14,723 nucleotides of DNA from JBMTVN01 sp046047235 (lineage in GTDB: Bacteria; Verrucomicrobiota; Verrucomicrobiia; Limisphaerales; JAHDYP01): assembly GCA_046047235.1 (NCBI GenBank), contig JBJOII010000108.1:1-14723 (forward strand). Reading direction: 5' to 3'. The translations under genes were made by a program, and so were the position numbers. This document shows positions 14,613 through 14,723 of this stretch, piece by piece (the first letter of the stretch is position 1; each line of letters begins with the position of its first letter). The notes beneath the pieces were generated by a model. It had not been told where the DNA came from. It did not search any database and saw only the letters and a program-made list of their open reading frames with translations.

Positions 14613-14648
14613 ATCGAAATCGGGATCGGGATCGCTATCGGTATCGAA
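14613..14648. repeat. ATCGNN hexamer array, six units
   Basis: Units in order are ATCGAA, ATCGGG, ATCGGG, ATCGCT, ATCGGT, ATCGAA. The same unit vocabulary is used at 104-127 and 4740-4763 in different order. The last 75 bp of the window (14649-14723) contain no gene; AGGAGGACACGAAGAACACAGAGG at about 14681-14704 has the look of another dispersed repeat, or of a leader with a Shine-Dalgarno sequence for a gene beyond the window. Confidence 0.9.
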
Positions 14649-14723
14649 AGCAGAAGCGCAGCTCTCTTCTTTAACAGGAGGACACGAAGAACACAGAGGC
14701 ACGCCCACATCCATACTCAACGC

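Noticed and set aside
14678..14704. AGGAGG near the right edge as the ribosome site of a gene
   Set aside because: No start codon with an open frame follows at proper spacing before the window ends; it may belong to a dispersed repeat.

Overview
The window looks like chromosomal DNA from a high-GC bacterium, most likely a member of the Verrucomicrobiota (PVC group). The pointers are a giant secreted CotH / lamin-tail / Ig protein, HEAT-repeat and REC-PATAN regulators, a Tat-type dienelactone hydrolase, and intergenic spaces filled with short low-complexity repeats. The phylum is an inference from gene content and style; no marker gene is present to prove it. The + strand is very C-rich and G-poor from end to end, whichever way the genes point. 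Genes on + therefore use C-ending codons and genes on - use G-ending codons, and the C-richness creates many long false ORFs.

Layout. 1-168 is a mosaic of short tandem repeats. 169-813 (-) encodes a membrane-anchored coiled-coil PDZ protein. It is divergent from 963-2378 (+), a HEAT/PBS-repeat protein, which is followed after 9 bp by 2388-4031 (+), a REC-PATAN regulator with a proline-rich linker and two roadblock/LC7-like C-terminal modules. 4032-4323 carries two copies of a 37-bp repeat. 4324-4596 (+) is a lone DUF4160-family protein. 4597-5127 is a repeat-filled spacer. 5128-6210 (+) is a SAM-dependent O-methyltransferase, followed after 33 bp by 6244-7122 (+), an exported dienelactone-hydrolase-like enzyme. 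A tRNA-Leu(UAG) with encoded CCA lies at 7310-7393. Immediately beyond it, facing it, is a possible small membrane protein (7396-7692, -). 7826-8299 (+) is a Bcp/PrxQ peroxiredoxin. 8300-8652 is a spacer with a perfect hairpin. 8653-14511 (+) is a 1952-residue secreted CotH-kinase-domain protein. 14512-14723 returns to tandem repeats.

Working links. The HEAT and REC-PATAN genes are almost certainly co-transcribed and probably form a signalling or scaffold pair. The methyltransferase and hydrolase are probably co-transcribed, although the hydrolase appears to be exported. The peroxiredoxin and the CotH protein look like independent units. I see no mobile element, CRISPR array, defence island or phage gene. 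The least explained material is the intergenic repeat system, dominated by 7-bp and 6-bp periods, and the REC-PATAN-LC7-LC7 plus HEAT pair.
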